Below are positions 63,203-64,000 of a stretch of 64,000 nt of DNA, one piece after another. The stretch spans positions 6,588,653 to 6,652,652 of the forward strand of contig OZ007505.1 of assembly GCA_963931865.1 (NCBI GenBank), in the 5' to 3' direction. The notes under the pieces were generated by a model. The model saw nothing but the letters and a program-made list of their open reading frames with translations, did no database searches and was not told where the DNA came from. Each line of letters opens with the position of its first letter. The stretch's first letter is position 1. The stretch is from Axinella damicornis (Eukaryota; Porifera; Demospongiae; Axinellida; Axinellidae). The position numbers were made by a program, and so were the translations under genes.

Positions 63203-63394
63203 ACCTCTCATAGGACTATGTCCGCAGGGTCCTACCAAGTCCCTCCAGCAGTGATCTGGTTCTCTCCAGCTCCTACGACCACACCGTCCGCATCTGGGAC
63301 CTCCGGGCCGGGACGACCATCCTCGCAGTAGACCATGGTGCACCCGTGGAGGCCACTCTTATGTTCCCTTCCGGGGGAATGTGCCTCTCAGCAG
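55209..63394 (+). CDS. UTP15: U3 snoRNA-associated WD40 protein UTP15, 5' part
   Basis: Six exons are visible: 55209-55316, 55404-55496, 56779-56910, 62375-62427, 62844-62967, 63214-63394; the rest lies beyond the window. UTP15 is a WD-repeat subunit of the t-UTP/UtpA module of the small-subunit processome, needed for pre-rRNA transcription and 18S processing in the nucleolus. Matching blocks: KEHAAVSSVHFSASAPYDFA, SRFREVAYSGCFRHDGKLLA, AGSEEGVVKVFDVNSRAILR, VSGSDDTSVRHWDLSTG, SSYDHTVRIWDLRAG and VEATLMFPSGGMCLSAG, i.e. WD repeats 1-4. Phases join (108+93+132+53+124+181). The ATG at 55209 is the first in a good position, but the first 36 residues are not conserved with human, so the start is less certain than the rest. 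Intron 3 is 5.46 kb and almost entirely repeats. Confidence 0.92.
55762..56034. mobile_element. 273-bp MITE with CAAGGGGGTGACACT ends
   Basis: Left arm CAAGGGGGTGACACTCATAG, GACGCCGTAGTCAGAGCTGC, GACCGGGG; right arm CCCCGGTCGCAGCTCTGACT, ATGGCGTCAATGGTAGTGTC, ACCCCCTTG. A different family from the TAGCCTCG elements, but the CAAGGG start resembles 32856-33450. In UTP15 intron 2. Confidence 0.9.
56201..56655. mobile_element. 455-bp long-TIR MITE with perfect 9-bp target duplication
   Basis: TAGCCTCGTTCCCAGGCC and inverse at the ends, arms of about 60-100 bp (TTTTTCTGTTCTTCGGTTTG, GACGGATGCGG; CACATGTTTGATGTCAGGTG). Flanked by GAGCTATGG on both sides. The interior contains a 35-bp poly-C tract. 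UTP15 intron 2. Confidence 0.95.
56993..57396. mobile_element. MITE-like inverted-repeat element in UTP15 intron 3
   Basis: Left arm ATGAGCAGCGAAGGAGCGTG, ATCGAAATCCAAATTATTAG; right arm ATTAGGATTTGGATGGAACC, GGAGTTACACGCTCCTTCGT, GCGGCTCAT-like CGCCGCTCATATG. Arms imperfect over about 90 bp. GGTAGACC occurs just outside both ends. GGAGTTACACGC and AAATCCAAAT echo the 32856-33450 element. Boundaries approximate. Confidence 0.6.
57430..57850 (-). pseudogene. Degenerate Ty3/Gypsy integrase C-terminal fragment
   Basis: On the minus strand one frame reads FHNITSSP then QSN (about 57760-57730), matching the integrase signature HHxTSSPxYPQSNGxAE. Another frame reads VLLAYRTIPLQNGSRPNE (57650-57600), matching the LLAYRxTPLxNGxSPAE block. 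The two are out of frame with each other and stops intervene. A 232-residue open frame covering the area is therefore not an intact gene. No LTRs were identified. Call based on remembered Gypsy motifs. Confidence 0.5.
58483..59060. mobile_element. Copy of the GGGCGAGC-ended element (see 31350-31957)
   Basis: Begins TTGGGCGAGCATGAGCAAGC like the element at 31350. Shares GATGGTGACAACA, TTATTGGCTAGAG, GATGGGCGACCATGAACAGT, TCCTGCAGAACACATGGTGT and GCATGCATATAG with it. The right end is unclear, perhaps at the ACTGCCCCACAATG near 59875, which would mean later insertions. Confidence 0.7.
59150..60572. repeat. Tandem duplication, about 740-bp unit, with hammerhead-like motifs
   Basis: 59150-59830 and 59888-60570 are homologous throughout: GCAATGCAGCCACAGCAAGG, TTAGTCGGACTTACACCAGT, TTCGACCACTCTTT, GAGCTACTTAAATATACAAA, CAATGGCACATC and GCATCCAGCGTCACTAAA occur in both, with scattered changes and small indels. 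Antisense, each copy carries a hammerhead-like core (59398-59438 and 60142-60180): UGAAGA, stem II GACCA...UGGUC, CGAAAC, then a two-pair stem III and H17 = A. The invariant C3 is A in both copies. This looks like remnants of a retroelement with repeated ends. Confidence 0.7.
60573..61900 (-). other. Unidentified coding-looking region with three 240-bp repeats
   Basis: Minus-strand frames read MFEHFQLSQDASESTARFEF and EISVLVVYLWLASPVQYNND (from 61890), then GSSGEDIYRSSMHLFLRK. A later segment reads FPELLAWELYSYDVVSEMVV, QLNRHWAHSLLRKAISIMSK and KFRELEEIF (61040-60850), and then KVGLHSSAIWHLIGPRKGHG (60720). Three direct repeats of about 235-242 bp (starting near 61009, 61242 and 61484) duplicate the middle, each containing CATAAGAATACAATTCCCAG, so the frame is broken. 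I do not recognise the protein. It lies antisense inside UTP15 intron 3: a damaged nested gene or a mobile element. Confidence 0.4.
61901..62374. other. End of UTP15 intron 3, no gene seen
   Basis: Contains an inverted pair GTGTGAAACGACCACGC... / GCTGGTCGTTTCACGCTCCT (62047 and 62161, about 120 bp apart), i.e. another short foldback element. A small direct repeat CCACCATCTTGAGTA occurs at 62290 and 62335. Confidence 0.5.
63168..63200. repeat. (CA)n microsatellite in UTP15 intron
   Basis: CA tract just upstream of the exon starting at 63214. Confidence 0.9.
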
Positions 63395-63487
63395 GTATGT
63401 GGGAGCACCCATCCTGATGAGGAGGTTGGTCCTCCTGCAGAGCAGGAGTAGGTGAAATTGGGAGATGTGTACTTTAGTTCCAGAGTC

Positions 63488-63932
63488 CGCCCTTGTTCAC
63501 TGACCTCCACCCACGGCATTCACTGACCTCCACCCACGACATTCACTGACCTCCACCCACGGCATTCACTGACCTCCACCCGCGGCATTCACTGATCTTC
63601 ACCCACGGCATTCACTGACCTCCACCCATGGCATTCACTGACCTCCACCCACGGCATTCACTGACCTCCATCCATGGCATTCACTGACCTCCACCCACGG
63701 CATTCACTGACCTCCACCCACAACATTCACTGACCTCCACCCACGGCACTCACTGACCTCCACCCACAGCATTCACTGACCTCCACCCATGGCACTCACT
63801 GACCTCCACCCACGGCATTCACTGACCTCCACCCACGGCATTCACTGACCTCCACCCACAGCATTTACTGACCTCCACCCACGGCATTCACTGACCTCCA
63901 CCCACGGCACTCACTGACCTCCACCCACGACT
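63488..63932. repeat. 23-bp minisatellite in UTP15 intron
   Basis: About 19 copies of CATTCACTGACCTCCACCCA followed by CGG/CGA/TGG, very regular, with single-base variants. It lies directly downstream of the last visible exon. Confidence 0.95.
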
Positions 63933-64000
63933 ATTACATGTTTGTAATACTAAAAAAAAACCTCTAAAAGTGTATTACCGGTATCATGATAATATCAATA

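Noticed and set aside
63488..63932. CRISPR-like direct repeats
   Set aside because: Units are contiguous 23-bp tandem copies without spacers, in an intron of a eukaryotic gene.

Overview
The window is animal nuclear DNA, intron-dense with short introns (many under 300 bp). It carries a T-box transcription factor and a WH1/CRIB/WH2 WASP protein, GT-AG splice sites throughout, and no prokaryotic features. Compact head-to-head gene pairs, a divergent T-box protein and abundant MITEs suggest an early-branching metazoan, most plausibly a sponge. The species itself is inferred, not shown. I rebuilt spliced genes exon by exon from splice signals, reading phase and remembered family sequences. The exon phases close exactly for all eight complete genes, so most boundaries should be right to the base.

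Gene order: a broken retroelement reverse transcriptase (3-1643, +) lies upstream of the visible MCTP exons (2054-5600, +, 5' end outside the window). A minisatellite follows, then IQCH (6096-15923, -, 31 exons). IQCH is head-to-head with AAGAB (16048-19077, +), which is tail-to-tail with PMVK (19166-20010, -). A repeat-rich stretch without an identified gene (20.1-25.4 kb) precedes LONP1 (25440-36140, -). LONP1 is head-to-head with DDX59 (36259-40581, +). Next come a T-box gene (40927-42871, +) and, tail-to-tail with it, a BLM-type RecQ helicase (43036-49456, -). BLM is head-to-head with a WASP/N-WASP gene (49633-54945, +). The 5' part of UTP15 (55209-63394, +) runs off the right edge, and its third intron is 5.5 kb of layered transposon debris.

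These are housekeeping genes plus regulators: mitochondrial protease (LONP1), mevalonate pathway (PMVK), rRNA processing (UTP15), genome stability (BLM), RNA helicase (DDX59), adaptor-complex assembly (AAGAB), actin nucleation (WASP), membrane C2 protein (MCTP). They share no pathway. What links them is three divergent pairs with only 118-176 bp between start codons. The IQCH/AAGAB pair is, from memory, also adjacent and divergent in human.

The non-coding part is dominated by three things. (1) A palindromic MITE family with TAGCCTCGTTCCCAGGC ends and 9-bp target duplications is present in more than 20 copies. (2) Tandem repeats are common, including an 11-bp array of about 2.5 kb inside a LONP1 intron, split by two other transposons. 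(3) There are many long poly-C/poly-G homopolymers. A complete-looking hammerhead ribozyme lies antisense in a WASP intron, and two degenerate relatives lie in a UTP15 intron.
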